From assembly GCA_018466975.1 (NCBI GenBank), contig CM031552.1, positions 1,588,416-1,652,415 of the forward strand: 64,000 nucleotides of DNA, read 5' to 3'. Position 1 is the first letter of the stretch; each line of letters begins with the position of its first letter. The stretch is from Sparassis latifolia. Its lineage: Eukaryota; Basidiomycota; Agaricomycetes; Polyporales; Sparassidaceae. The notes beneath the pieces are model-generated. The model saw nothing but the letters and a program-made list of their open reading frames with translations. It ran no database searches and had not been told where the DNA came from. A program made the position numbers and the translations under genes. This document shows, one piece after another, positions 1-10,306 of the stretch.

Positions 1-414
1 ACTCACCATGCTCACTTCGCATATACACTCCTTCTGCGCTCGTCCTCGCGCCCCGCAATCCGGTACTCCATCACCCTGCGACGGCAGAGGATCAATCAAC
101 TGGTGCACACGGTCGCGCGCAGCTCGAACGTCGAAGTATATCACGGATAGCATACTCCTATAATTCCTCTACTGCGCATTGTCTACCCGGCCGATTCTGC
201 CCTAGTCCGTGAATATTACAGCGCGCCGAGGTGAAAAACACATGGAGATATGTCGTCACTGCGGCACACCCGTAAATCTCAAAATAATCCAATGTTTCGT
301 CGCGCTTCTATTACAACACTGTCGACAGGACGCCAATGAGTGCGTAGAGAATAATGACCATGCGAACGACGACAACAGGTTCCAAGTACAAGGTCTAAAA
401 TCGTCATCATACTT
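1..414. other. 3' flank of the sedolisin fragment, no gene seen
   Basis: No protein family, RNA gene or repeat could be recognised here. The reading frames present do not resemble a known product. The stretch lies downstream of the sedolisin stop codon and may simply be its 3' flank. Confidence 0.4.
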
Positions 415-1167
415 CTACGGCAGCGAGAGGAAAAGCTCGAGCAATTTCGGGAAGTTGGGCGTGCCAACGCCCGTAACAGGGTCCCAGCCTCGCTCAGCAT
501 AGAACCCCACAGTGCCGCAGCCTGGATTCGTGCCAGTCGTAATGTCATTGAACGCTTCCATGCCGCGGGGCGTGTAGATCTGCGTGACGGAGAAACACAG
601 CGCTTCGGTGAGCTTTCGACGGAATGGAGGAGTCGGACGTACCGCAGGGTTGATGAAGCCCATCGGACCCTTTCCGACAGCAAGGCGAGCGTCATTAACG
701 GCGGAGAGGATGGCGGCTGAGACCGGGGAAGAGCATGAGGTTCCGTAGACCAACATGTATTCGCCCTGGATGGCGACGACGTAGTTTGCACTGCAGGTAA
801 GCATCAGTGTGAGCCTTCATGTCTCAACCCAGTAGTGAGGGACCGTACCCATTCGCAGAGATGTCGGGGAATGCACGCGACGTGCCGGTCGAGTTCCAGA
901 TGTCAGCAGGGTACGGTGGGGGATAGTTCGCGAGGTATGACTCGACTGCTGTCTTCTGGTACGACGGCATGGCGAACACGTTCGACCATCCTCCGCTGGA
1001 GTAGATCACTTGCTCGCACGCGCTTTCAGGCTCGGGAACCTATCCGGTTGACCTGAGTAGTGAACTACGGTCGTACAGCGCGAAAATACGACATACCGTG
1101 GAATTTGGGTTGACCTGAGTGGCGCCGACACTCGTAATGTACGGGCAGGTTGAGGGGAACGTCGGAC
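415..1167 (-). pseudogene. Sedolisin (S53 serine-carboxyl peptidase), 3' fragment truncated by a repeat
   Basis: Four exons of a tripeptidyl-peptidase/sedolisin are readable on the minus strand: 1167-1097, 1039-849, 790-643 and 579-415. They are separated by introns of 57, 58 and 63 nt with matching phases. The first exon reads CPYITSVGATQ, the second carries SSGGWSNVFAMPSYQ, the third GTSCSSP with the catalytic serine, and the last the Ca-binding end NDITTGTNPGC...GWDPVTGVGTPNF. These are hallmark S53 blocks, and such enzymes are secreted acid peptidases. The usual SGTS is YGTS here. The pro-domain, signal peptide and the Glu/Asp catalytic pair are missing: just upstream of 1167 the sequence switches abruptly to dispersed repeat R1. 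I infer that R1 insertion or rearrangement removed the 5' part. The remaining exons are undamaged, so the break looks fairly recent. Confidence 0.8.
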
Positions 1168-2600
1168 GTTGATCGTCCTTCTTTGAACACTGACATTTTT
1201 GTCTTAATCGTTCATTTTATAGCACAAGGTGGTGCGGGACGAATCACCTCCAGAGCTATACCTCGTTGCTCTGGACCCTGTTGAAGCAGATGTATTTCGT
1301 GTGGAGATGCACACCGCCCCTCCTTTAGATCTGGTCTCTTTATTACACCCTTTTCGGACGAAAATGTAGCTACCGAGATAACTGTATTTCTAGTAAATTT
1401 ATCTGTTTGTTACACTCGTTCTTTTCTTCGGTGGAATTATCGATTCGATGTGCACATGTTCGCAAGAAATACACCGATGCTGTTCTCTGCACACAATACT
1501 GTAGGACATGTTGCGTACATTAGCGGTGAGTTCTCCCAATCGATTCGTTTCACGCTCTAACATATAACACAGCGCCGGAGCACCGTCGCAGCTACGGCTG
1601 CCGTAGTCGCAGTGCAAAGCGACGAGGTACGCCGAACGTCCTCGGCGTAAGCGCACACGCTCACCAGCTGTTGGACATCCGAAGCTTCCGATATATTCTG
1701 CACCGACCCCAGATATTGTCCTCGTTGAGACACCATCGAATTTGGAGACGCAGATAGGCAATGCTCGCCGTGCAGTCACCCCTCGCTACCTCGAGGCACA
1801 CGCCCAGGTGTCTTTTCCCGAACGATCATGATCGGTGTGGAAGAAGCCGTCGAAAGTGCACCATCTCGCATCCAAATCGTTTATTTCAGCGCTGACGAGT
1901 GCCCCATCTTGGTTTTCACTTCCGCCTTCACTCGTTCGCAGAGCGGGTAAAGTCGCTCGTCGCTGCGGATGAGCCAGTCACGCCAGGCATACTCTACGTC
2001 GGGGTCGCGACCGTGACTGGCTCCATCTTCGCGCGGAACTGCGGCCTCTTCTCCCGCGCGCTGCTCCCGCCCACTCTGCTCGTCCTCTCCCTCAACCACT
2101 TCCTGCGTTATGAAGCCTGAGGCTTGACTTTGCCAGGTGTCTCTCGTCGCGTTCTATAAATGCTGCACCCTCGACTAGCGTCTCCCACGTCCACCACGCC
2201 TGATCCCTCGTCACGCAACGCGTTCAATCTAGCCTTCATTATACGTCGACGCGCAACGTGTCACCATGTCAAGTGTTCTGGTCCTGCGCGAATGACGTAC
2301 TGAGTTGACAGCTCAAGTTTACATTGACCAACTCGAATTCACTAGATCCTCTGCCGTTCGGTGCTGATACTCTATTTCTCTCTCCCTTCAGATGAATTTC
2401 AATTAATTTCCTGCAGGGTACTACAGCTATAGTCTAGCGCCCTTCCAGCAGCCCTGCCCGTCCCACCATTAGTGCCTGACAACGTCTCTGGCCCATCCTG
2501 CGTACTTGGTATGAATTGCTTTCTCTCCATATGACGATCAGCCGTTGTCCGCTGCATATGCTGGTGAGTCGGGTGCTCCTGGTCGCAACTGCGATTCGCC
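1168..2600 (+). repeat. Dispersed repeat R1, copy 1 (inverted copy at 36020-37290)
   Basis: This stretch matches 36020-37290 in reverse complement, with scattered substitutions and a block of about 150 bp near 1490-1640 that copy 2 lacks. It carries a TATA-like TCTATAAATGC near 2153 on the plus strand, as a solo LTR or retroelement promoter fragment would. I could not find convincing TG...CA ends or a target duplication. It joins the truncated sedolisin gene at its left edge. A short open frame on the minus strand (1881-2099) is kept in copy 2 except for a 21-bp insertion, but I do not recognise its product. An LTR or other retroelement remnant is the most likely identity. Confidence 0.65.
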
Positions 2601-3689
2601 CAACTGTTCCGTTCTCCACGTTCTCTGTGCACATTCACCCCGACATGACATACCGATACACATGCACTGCCCAACTTCCCGCCTCATCCGACGCGCGATG
2701 CGAGGCTAACCAGGACGGTGAACTCTTAATCTCTGCGCTACGACCTGGGGCGGCTACGCCCCCCCCACTGAGACTCATCAAGGACCGTCGGAACATTTCA
2801 GACAATCTGCAACTGACATCCGTGCCTCTACATTCCAATACAGCAGGCTGGTCGGCGTTTCCACCCTCTACGGCCACCATCAAGGCATACTCCGTGTTCG
2901 CAGCCCCGAGTCAGCGTCTACACCGCCAACTCTTACCCGATAATTAACTTCAAGATTTGGATTGCGCTGGGGGTGAGTGTCCGTTCACGCGGAGAATACC
3001 ATTAGCGCCTCCACGACGCGGCGCCGTGCGTTTTGGCGTTGAACATCTCACTCCAGTCGAGGCCTATGTACGACGACCCAGGCTACGTGTTCGTTCGATG
3101 CCCGCTGCACTGAGTTAGCAGCATCTGGATCGCTCCGCTCTGCTTGTCTGGATTGCACTGGAGCTTTATGACACTGGGAAACCTGAATTTGTCGTCAGCC
3201 GTGTAAAGGTGTAACCTTCAACCGGGCTTGCAACGTACGTGGTCAATGGCTATCGACCATCCAGGCTATGTAGTGTATCCATCCAGCACTCCGGGTCCAT
3301 TCGCGTCGACGTCTACTCTTGGATGTCTCACCCGACAATTGGCTCGATATCTGGATGTTCCCGGTGCATGGTTCGCGAAGGAATGTGTTGTCGACCGTGC
3401 GGTACACTCTTTGGCGTTGATGCTCCCGAGGTTCTCTTCTCGCTCTGGTTCAACGTTTCAATCGTCGTCAAACGTGTGTCCCAGGTATCAAGTCAAGCCG
3501 CCTGCATTCGGGGCTCCAATGGTTCTTCGAGATGTTGGACGTCACAGCCAGAGAGATGGGACGTCGGCGCGTCTCCTCTATGGTACGAGCGTCTCGAAGG
3601 CTTCTTTGTGCGTGCATGGACTCGCATGTGAAGTACGTTATTCCTGCTTTGCACCAGCTATGCGGCTTCATTCTTACTAGGCACTTGTA
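2601..3689. other. Intergenic, no gene recognised
   Basis: Open frames exist (for example 2516-2947 and 3228-3680 on the plus strand), but their translations show no motif, signal peptide or domain that I recognise. No RNA gene is apparent. The right end runs into a GH3 relic, so part of this stretch may be eroded GH3 sequence that I cannot align by eye. Confidence 0.35.
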
Positions 3690-3957
3690 TCGGCACCGTT
3701 TCTCAATACCGCCCGACGATGCATCTCACGTCCGCCCTTCTCTCTACCTCGCAGTTCGAAACGGTCGAGCGTCTCTTCTTCGCAGGGCGGGAAGGGTGCA
3801 AGCCGGGCCCTTACCATCCCTGTGAAGCTCGTCCCAATTTATGTGATCACTGAACAACTCGTGGATAATCGAACTGGGCAACTTCACGATCACAGTGGGA
3901 ACAAGCGACAGGGTGCTCCTCAATACAACACCTATCGCACAGTCATGCTGGATAAAG
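3690..3957 (+). pseudogene. Relic of a GH3 beta-glucosidase/xylosidase C-terminus
   Basis: The DNA closely parallels the last intron and last exon of the intact GH3 gene at 54844-58317, on the opposite strand. Shared stretches include CCCTTCTCTCTACCTC, GAGCGTCTCTTCTTCGCAG, GGCAACTTCAC and CTCAATACAACAC. The reading frame is disrupted, and only pieces such as TIPV and the Gly-Asn-Phe-Thr region of the C-terminal fibronectin-like domain survive. No upstream GH3 exons were recognised. I interpret it as the eroded end of a second GH3 copy. Confidence 0.6.
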
Positions 3958-4479
3958 TCTACTTTCAGTCATCAATGTTAGATACGTGCAAGGAGCCCTG
4001 ACATTCCGCTGTCAATACTTCGTAAAACAACAACTCTACCTGCTGGCGATACGTGATGGAGGAAACAGTCGTAGCCACTACTTAATCATGACCTGCTCGC
4101 CGAATTTTCCAACAGGGCGGTAGGAAGGAGTTCAATTCTCGGCGAAAGCGAGGTTTCAGTGGTGCCGGACCGTGCAACGGCACAAAAGATCCCGACGTCC
4201 ACGTCGCTCCTATGACCTTCTCCAACTCGTCGAAAATCTTCTTTGGATCGTGGTCCCAGGGACTATAACCAAATTCCTCCAGTGCGAACATGCCCTTTCG
4301 CACAGATAACCACAAAACAAGGATGCGAACCACTCTCCATATCCGACCATCAATGCTGTGCTGTTCGGCCGATTGAGTCGTCCCAGAGCGCATATCGATC
4401 AGGACAAGATTCGTAAACTGCGCCTTTTGATATCTGCGGTGATCGTGATGTCGAGGACTCCATCCATCCAACAACGCTC

Positions 4480-4765
4480 TGTTGAAGACTAGACACGGAC
4501 TGAGTCAGTCCCTCAATCCGATGTCAATAGCAAAAGGACTGAGTTATCTACCTAGACACGGACTGAGTCAGTCCTACAGATAGATCAGCATGAGTAACTA
4601 ATGTATAGTAAAGGAATGTAGCTTACCCTCAATCCGATGTCAATAGCAAAAGGACTGAGGGAAACGAAACGTGTAGCGAGCGTGTATACTACGCGAGCGT
4701 CCGTGCCCGATTAGGAAACTAACTATGAGGGAGTGAGAGGACTACACGAAATTGTATCTACAACA
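4480..4765 (-). repeat. 3' LTR of the Copia element
   Basis: 286-bp terminal repeat, apparently identical to 9383-9668. It contains an internal tandem duplication of a block with ACACGGACTGAGTCAGTCC and a second duplicated block with CAATCCGATGTCAATAGC. These are candidate regulatory repeats of the LTR promoter. Confidence 0.95.
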
Positions 4766-4777
4766 CACCCCCTCAAT
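4766..4777 (-). other. Polypurine tract of the Copia element
   Basis: On the minus strand the bases immediately before the 3' LTR read TTGAGGGGGTG. Such a purine-rich tract primes plus-strand DNA synthesis in LTR retrotransposons, and its position is the expected one. Confidence 0.7.
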
Positions 4778-7700
4778 GGAGTGAGAGTCCTAAATCAGAA
4801 ACCATTTTGGAAAATGGCTCCTTGTCCAGGGGCTTGGTGAGTCCATCAGCAATGTTTGCTGCAGTGGGACAGTGAATGACATTGAAGTTTCCATCTTGTA
4901 TGCGCTCGCGGACGAAGTGGTGCTGTACGTCGATGTGTTTGGTACGTCCATGGTGACGGGTATCCTTCGCAATGTCCTTGGCAGCCATATTGTCTGTTAG
5001 GAGTGTGGTAGGGGTTCCTCCGAGAGTGAGTCCAATTTCCGTGAGGAAACGCCGGTACCACAGTGCCTGTTTCGCGCCATAAGACAAGGCCATATATTCG
5101 CTCTCAGTTGATGATGAGGCAACGGTCGTCTGGTGTTTGCTGCTCCAGGCTATTGATGAGTTGCCGAGCTGGAAAATGTATGCCGAGACGGAGCGTCGAG
5201 TGTCAACGTCGCGCGCCCAGTCCGCGTCCGTATAGCCGACCAATTCATTCATGTCGCCTTCCTCGTCCGCAGTTCCCAATTCGAGGCGAAGGTCGCGAGT
5301 GCCCGCGAGATATCGAAGCACTCGTTTCGCGGCTTCCCAATGCCTCTTGCCGGGATTGGCGTTGAACTGCGCGAGGTGTGCGCTGACAAACGATACGTCA
5401 GGGCGCGAGATGACCGAGATCCAGGTCAGGGCGCCAACAAGTTCGCGATACGGCCGTTTCTTCATCTCTGCGATCTCCTCCGGTGTCGACGGTGCATCGT
5501 GAACTGAGAGGTGCAGACTGGACTCCATGGGGGTTGGTACAGGAACGCAATCCTCCATTTTGAAGCGTCTGAGAATGGTGGAGATGTACTGGCGGTGCGA
5601 GATGGAGACAGTATGTTCCTGGGGATTGTCAATGAGTTCGAAACCCATCAACCAGTTGGGATCCTCCTCCTTCATCTCAAAGATACTGTGAAGCTGCTTT
5701 CGGACAGAAGCGAGCTCCTCTGCTGAGTCTGAGAAGCTGAGGGTATTGTCAACATGGATCGCCAGGATGGAATTCGCACCGGTTTCTGTACGACGAACAT
5801 AGATGGCACTATCGCAGATCAGTCGATGGAATGAGATTGTTGACAGTTGGCCATCCATGTACTCGTTCCAGAGGTGGGATGACTGCCTAAGACCATACAA
5901 GCTGAGCAGTAAGCGACAAACACGTCCAGTACCGTCGTCAAATCCGACAGGCTGCTGCATATAAATGATAACGTCAACCTTGCTGTGCAAGAACGCGCCA
6001 GTCACGTCGTCCTGTCCACGATGCCATCCATGTGCGGCAGTGAGATGTAAGATCGCCCGAAGAGATTCGAGTCGAACAGTGGGGGAAAATGTGTCATTGA
6101 AGTCTATGCCGGGAATCTGTGAAAATCCCTGTGCAACAAGTCGGGCTTTGTATCGTAGGATCTCGCCTTGTGGGCCACGCTTGATAACATATGTCCAGCG
6201 GTTGCCGATGGCTTTCCGGCCGGGTGGCAAGTCCTCGAGTACCCATGTACCACGCCTCTGCAGCATGTCGATCTCTTCGTGCATTGCTGTCCACCAGTTA
6301 TCGGCCTCCGAGCACTTCGTCGCCTCACGGAAATTCATCGGCATGTCCGTGCCAAATGCTGCCATATAGGCGACTTGCGCGACGTCACCTTCAGGTGTCG
6401 TTGGGACTGTGGCGTCCTCTGGTATGGGTTCTGGAGCTGTCCTCGCCTGTACCTTCATTTGTCTCCGCAGTGTGCGTGCTTCCTTGATCGCCTTGTTGTG
6501 TGTCTTCATCGCCTGTTCTTGTGCCTGCTGTTTCTCGGCAGCTTGCTTGATCCAAGATGGGCGCGTGACACGTTCTGAACGTCGGAGAGGTGCGGGAGCT
6601 GGCGCGGGCATTGGCGCTGGTGCGGGAGTGCTGGTGGGAGTGGGTGCTGATGCAGTGGATGGCTGATTTTCGGGCGGTGTAGGGATTGGCGCTGGAGCTG
6701 GTGATGCCGAAGCCTGAGGAGTTGGAGGATGTGGTGGTGATGTCGTGGAAGGTTCTCTGCCAACAGCCGTGTCAGGACTATTGCTTTGAGTGGACTTACT
6801 CGCGGTCACCCCCTCGCTCAAAGCAGGGTTTTGGTCATTGTCCTCGGGCATTGTTGGGACATTCTCGTAGACAATAACATCTCGAGATACCATAAACTTG
6901 TGCCTCGAAGGGATCCAGATCTTGTACGCCTTCTGATTAGGTGCAAAACCGCAGAAAATGCCATCAAGCGAGTGTGCATCGAGCTTCTTTCGGGATTCAG
7001 GGGGAACGCGAACATGGCAGCATGCTCCGAAAATGCGAAGGGTTGAGACATCTGGTTTCTTGCCATAGAATTTCTCGTTGGGCGTGGATTCAACCAGGGC
7101 TCTTGTAGGACTCCGATTGCGGACGAGTGATGCGTATGCATGGGCTTCAGGCCAAAAACCCGAGCTCATGTTCGCTTCTTGCAACATGCAGAGGGCGTGC
7201 TCATGTGTCGTCTGGTTATAGCGCTCGGCTACGCCGTTCTGTGGTGGAGTGTGTGGAGCGGAAGTCTCGTGTTTGATCCCCTTCGATTTGAAATATGTCT
7301 GAAGGTCGTTGCCTATAAATTCGCCACCACCATCGGATCGAACGATCTTGACTTTCTTGTCAGAGAATGTCTCGAGGCGTGTGATCAAATCCTTGATCTC
7401 CGAAGTCGCATCGCTTTTGGCCTTCAGGAAAGCCTTCCATCCCTTGCGGCTGTAGTCATCAACGACAGCGAGTGTGTAGCGATAGCCGGTGATGGATAGG
7501 TCAAATGGTCCTTGAAGATCCATGTGGAGGCGATGGAGAATGCTTGTAGCACGATCGGTGGCTTGCTTCGGAAAGGGTGCTTGGTGATGCTTCCCCTTCG
7601 CGCAGCCGTCGCATGGGCCAAGTGTCTCTACGGATTTCAGATCGAGTCCTGTGACAAGGGCGTGCTTTACCATGTATTGGAGACTGCCCTGTCCGATATG

Positions 7701-9311
7701 AGCAAGCCGGCGGTGCCAAAGCTCGCTATCAGATGGAGAAAGTTGGGCGGCGAATGAGATCTCAGAGGGATGGGAGGATGGAGGGGCGATTGCGCAGTCG
7801 AGTTCATATAAGTCACGTCGTCGCGCACCTTCCATGATAACCTTCCCATTCGAGTTCTGGACAGCTACCAGGCCATTCTGCTTGTGGATCGATAGTCCCT
7901 TCTGATCCATATGGCTCTCCGAGATAATATTGTCGCGTGCATCCGGGCAGTAGCATACATTTCGTAGCGTGACGATGTGCTGGTCTCCGCTATGAACGTG
8001 GCATAGGATGAGGATATCACCTCTCCCGTGCACCTCAAGTTGAGGTCCTGTCTTCCGAATGCCGCCGATTGTCTCGCTCGAAGGCGTGAATGTAACGAAG
8101 GCCGATTTCGTTCTGCAGATGTGAGTGGTAGATCCACCGTCGAGAATCCAGGTGAATCGGGAGGATGAGCCGGGTGCCGCCATGCACGAGAGATGGTCGG
8201 AGTCTTCTTTCGCCTCGTTCACTCGCTCCTTCCCCTTCGCATCCTGTTTCTCCAAATCCTTCTTCTCCTTCTTCTTACTACGTGGTCCCTTCCCCTCAGC
8301 TCCACCCCCTTTCGACCAGCAGTCCTTGATGTAGTGACCGGGCCGTTCACAATTCTTGCAGAAGGGGTCACCTGGTTTGTATTCCTTCTTCGATCGCTTG
8401 CCGGACTGCTGCTTGGCATTGTATGCTCGCGCTGTCGATTGCTGGTTCTGTCGTATGGCATATTCTTCCTTCAGACGTCGTTCGATCTCAGAAGATGTGT
8501 AGTACTGAGAAAGGCCAGAAAATACATAGTTCCAGGATTGTGGCATAGAGATTCGGATGAAACAAGCATAGAGGTCGTCAGGGATATTTCGGGACATGAG
8601 GATGAGATCTCGCCGGTACGCTTTCATCTTCGCAATATGAAGGGTCAGATCTTCGCCATCGGCATACTTCGTCGTGACGAGACTGGTGATAAGAAGCATC
8701 CAGTCGGTAAGGGTTTCGCCTGCGAATAGTCGTCGCACTTCTTGCCAGACCTGTGCCGCGACCGTGAGGTGGCTGATCTGCGACACGACTTCCTCGGTCA
8801 TATTCGACGCGAGTATGAGTCGGACGCAGGCGTTCGCGCGCTTCCAGCGTCGCGCACGCGCCTCGTCGACATCCGGATCGGGCTCGGGAACTTCTCCGGT
8901 AGCGTACTCGAAGAGTTCGATAGTGTCGAGCGTTGATTCCATCGTCGTCATCCACGATACGTAGTTCGTCGGCGTGAGCTTGTGGGGGAGCTTCGTAAGG
9001 TTCATGTGCGAAGAGTGGTCGGTATCCTTGTGCAGGGTCCAGTGCTCTGCTCCGCCTTCTCCCAAAGGCCTGTACCTCCTTCCGCCTGCGTTCGGGCTCG
9101 GCGTGGGCCGTCTCGAAGGTGCCGCGGATCCGCGTGGTGAAGACTGCGCGTACAGATTTTCTCCGCTGCGCTGCGGTCTCGCGCGCGGCCTGTGACCGCC
9201 GGTAGGCGTGCCGGGTTCGTCCCAGTAGGCTCTGCGCAAAGGTGGAGGAGTCGGAGAGCGCCCGCGTGGCGACGAGCGTCCGCTCCAGGGGTTGCGTCGT
9301 TCGCCGCTCAT
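4773..9311 (-). CDS. Copia gag-pol polyprotein, 1512 aa
   Basis: Single uninterrupted frame. Gag occupies about residues 90-310. A CCHC zinc knuckle (CKNCERPGHYIKDC) spans 318-331. The protease core reads WILDGGSTTH near 391, where the family norm is D-S/T-G. The integrase zinc-binding segment (LWHRRLAHI...CDGCAKGK) covers about 530-575, and the integrase catalytic acids are D598, D660 and E696. A proline/alanine-rich linker covers 855-910. The reverse transcriptase runs from about 1023 to 1250, with DDVTGAF near 1101 and HVDN at 1186-1189 where the catalytic box is normally xVDD. RNase H from about 1350 keeps YTDADWA, STESEYMAL and LLTDN. The polyprotein is normally assembled into particles and self-cleaved. 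The two altered catalytic sites suggest this copy cannot replicate unaided, even though its frame is intact. Confidence 0.95.
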   Translation of the reverse strand: MSGERRNPWSGRSSPRGRSPTPPPLRRAYWDEPGTPTGGHRPRARPQRSGENLYAQSSPRGSAAPSRRPTPSPNAGGRRYRPLGEGGAEHWTLHKDTDHSSHMNLTKLPHKLTPTNYVSWMTTMESTLDTIELFEYATGEVPEPDPDVDEARARRWKRANACVRLILASNMTEEVVSQISHLTVAAQVWQEVRRLFAGETLTDWMLLITSLVTTKYADGEDLTLHIAKMKAYRRDLILMSRNIPDDLYACFIRISMPQSWNYVFSGLSQYYTSSEIERRLKEEYAIRQNQQSTARAYNAKQQSGKRSKKEYKPGDPFCKNCERPGHYIKDCWSKGGGAEGKGPRSKKKEKKDLEKQDAKGKERVNEAKEDSDHLSCMAAPGSSSRFTWILDGGSTTHICRTKSAFVTFTPSSETIGGIRKTGPQLEVHGRGDILILCHVHSGDQHIVTLRNVCYCPDARDNIISESHMDQKGLSIHKQNGLVAVQNSNGKVIMEGARRRDLYELDCAIAPPSSHPSEISFAAQLSPSDSELWHRRLAHIGQGSLQYMVKHALVTGLDLKSVETLGPCDGCAKGKHHQAPFPKQATDRATSILHRLHMDLQGPFDLSITGYRYTLAVVDDYSRKGWKAFLKAKSDATSEIKDLITRLETFSDKKVKIVRSDGGGEFIGNDLQTYFKSKGIKHETSAPHTPPQNGVAERYNQTTHEHALCMLQEANMSSGFWPEAHAYASLVRNRSPTRALVESTPNEKFYGKKPDVSTLRIFGACCHVRVPPESRKKLDAHSLDGIFCGFAPNQKAYKIWIPSRHKFMVSRDVIVYENVPTMPEDNDQNPALSEGVTASKSTQSNSPDTAVGREPSTTSPPHPPTPQASASPAPAPIPTPPENQPSTASAPTPTSTPAPAPMPAPAPAPLRRSERVTRPSWIKQAAEKQQAQEQAMKTHNKAIKEARTLRRQMKVQARTAPEPIPEDATVPTTPEGDVAQVAYMAAFGTDMPMNFREATKCSEADNWWTAMHEEIDMLQRRGTWVLEDLPPGRKAIGNRWTYVIKRGPQGEILRYKARLVAQGFSQIPGIDFNDTFSPTVRLESLRAILHLTAAHGWHRGQDDVTGAFLHSKVDVIIYMQQPVGFDDGTGRVCRLLLSLYGLRQSSHLWNEYMDGQLSTISFHRLICDSAIYVRRTETGANSILAIHVDNTLSFSDSAEELASVRKQLHSIFEMKEEDPNWLMGFELIDNPQEHTVSISHRQYISTILRRFKMEDCVPVPTPMESSLHLSVHDAPSTPEEIAEMKKRPYRELVGALTWISVISRPDVSFVSAHLAQFNANPGKRHWEAAKRVLRYLAGTRDLRLELGTADEEGDMNELVGYTDADWARDVDTRRSVSAYIFQLGNSSIAWSSKHQTTVASSSTESEYMALSYGAKQALWYRRFLTEIGLTLGGTPTTLLTDNMAAKDIAKDTRHHGRTKHIDVQHHFVRERIQDGNFNVIHCPTAANIADGLTKPLDKEPFSKMVSDLGLSLH

Positions 9312-9370
9312 TGCGGTCTCGCGCGGGAGGTTCGGCTGGCGAGTCGAGTGCGCGTTTTAGCTGCCTCTCG

Positions 9371-9382
9371 GGGCTCGTAACC
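9371..9382 (-). other. Primer-binding-site region of the Copia element
   Basis: Directly inside the 5' LTR the minus strand reads GGTTACGAGCCCCGAG. This is the position where a tRNA or half-tRNA primes minus-strand synthesis. The sequence loosely resembles the TGGTATCAGAGCC type used by many Copia elements, but the tRNA cannot be assigned by eye. Confidence 0.5.
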
Positions 9383-9668
9383 TGTTGAAGACTAGACACG
9401 GACTGAGTCAGTCCCTCAATCCGATGTCAATAGCAAAAGGACTGAGTTATCTACCTAGACACGGACTGAGTCAGTCCTACAGATAGATCAGCATGAGTAA
9501 CTAATGTATAGTAAAGGAATGTAGCTTACCCTCAATCCGATGTCAATAGCAAAAGGACTGAGGGAAACGAAACGTGTAGCGAGCGTGTATACTACGCGAG
9601 CGTCCGTGCCCGATTAGGAAACTAACTATGAGGGAGTGAGAGGACTACACGAAATTGTATCTACAACA
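9383..9668 (-). repeat. 5' LTR of the Copia element
   Basis: 286-bp terminal repeat apparently identical to the left copy. It is followed at 9669-9673 by the target duplication CGCTC. In the element's own orientation it is the 5' LTR and should carry the promoter. Confidence 0.95.
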
Positions 9669-10306
9669 CGCTCTGTACCTTACGTCGTGGCACCTCTTCA
9701 GCAGCGCATAGCATAGGATCCAGATGAACGACATCATGCCATTGCAGTAATGTCTGTATGCTCGTCTTTTGTCGGAATTCTTGTCGTGGTAAGTTAACGG
9801 TCGGAAGACTCCAGGCCGTCTCTTGCCACGCGAAATGTCCAAGTCGGTTAGCACCCCACGCTTCGTGTGTACATCGTACATCAAGTTTTGCAGCCCGATT
9901 TCATCGCACACCACGCCCTGCGTCCACAGACGATAATGACCTAGTGAATATTCGCGTCGATTTTTCAAAAAGCATTCAGCTGCGTTAAGCGATGTTACTC
10001 ACTGCGATAGCAGTCGACCCAAGCTTTTAGAAACTCATTTCCCTCCAGCTTAGTGATGGGCTCGAGGCGGTGCGATCGTAAAGCACTGGATTTGCAGGAG
10101 ATAGCGTGCTGAGCGGCGCCGTTCTGGTCTTCCTTTACTTCCATCACCATATAACTGGCGTTACGGGTTAATGGTGCGGTACGTCGGAAAGTACGCCGTT
10201 TTTGATTGCTCACCATCAGCTTACTGAGCGAGAGTGCCGAGGAGAGCCTGAGCAATGGGAATGCAGACGAGGGTGCAAACTTATTCTTCTCATCATCTCG
10301 AGGCAA

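Larger units (their letters stand above)
4480..9668 (-). mobile_element. Complete Ty1/Copia LTR retrotransposon, 5.2 kb
   Basis: Two 286-bp LTRs (4480-4765 and 9383-9668) that look identical base for base flank one long gag-pol frame on the minus strand. Both LTRs have TG...CA ends, and the element is bordered by the 5-bp direct repeat CGCTC (4475-4479 and 9669-9673). Domain order is gag, zinc knuckle, protease, integrase, reverse transcriptase, RNase H, which defines Ty1/Copia. Identical LTRs indicate very recent insertion. It lies in the sense orientation of the FunK1 kinase gene that it disrupts. Confidence 0.97.
4082..10306 (-). pseudogene. FunK1-type protein kinase, C-terminal half, split by a Copia element
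   Basis: The minus-strand sequence outside the retrotransposon encodes a fungal-specific FunK1-like kinase. One exon (10306 or beyond to 10003) ends in LEGNEFLKAWVDCYR. A 62-nt intron (9941-10002, GTGAGT...CACTAG) follows, and the next exon starts SHYRLWTQGVV. It continues with DEIGLQNLMYD, the counterpart of the catalytic HRDIS..NLMY loop, and GVLTDLDIS, the DFG-like metal-binding segment. The reading then meets the 5-bp target duplication at 9669-9673 and resumes at 4474 with LLDGWSP, stopping at 4082. The catalytic histidine is replaced (VVCDEI instead of xVHRDI). Exons upstream of about 10306 were not resolved. Without the insertion the frame continues, so the gene was probably translatable until the element arrived, although possibly catalytically altered. 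Confidence 0.7.

Noticed and set aside
8578..9399. 273-codon frame overlapping the Copia gag
   Set aside because: Arginine-rich frame-shifted reading of the gag region; the gag-pol frame explains the sequence.
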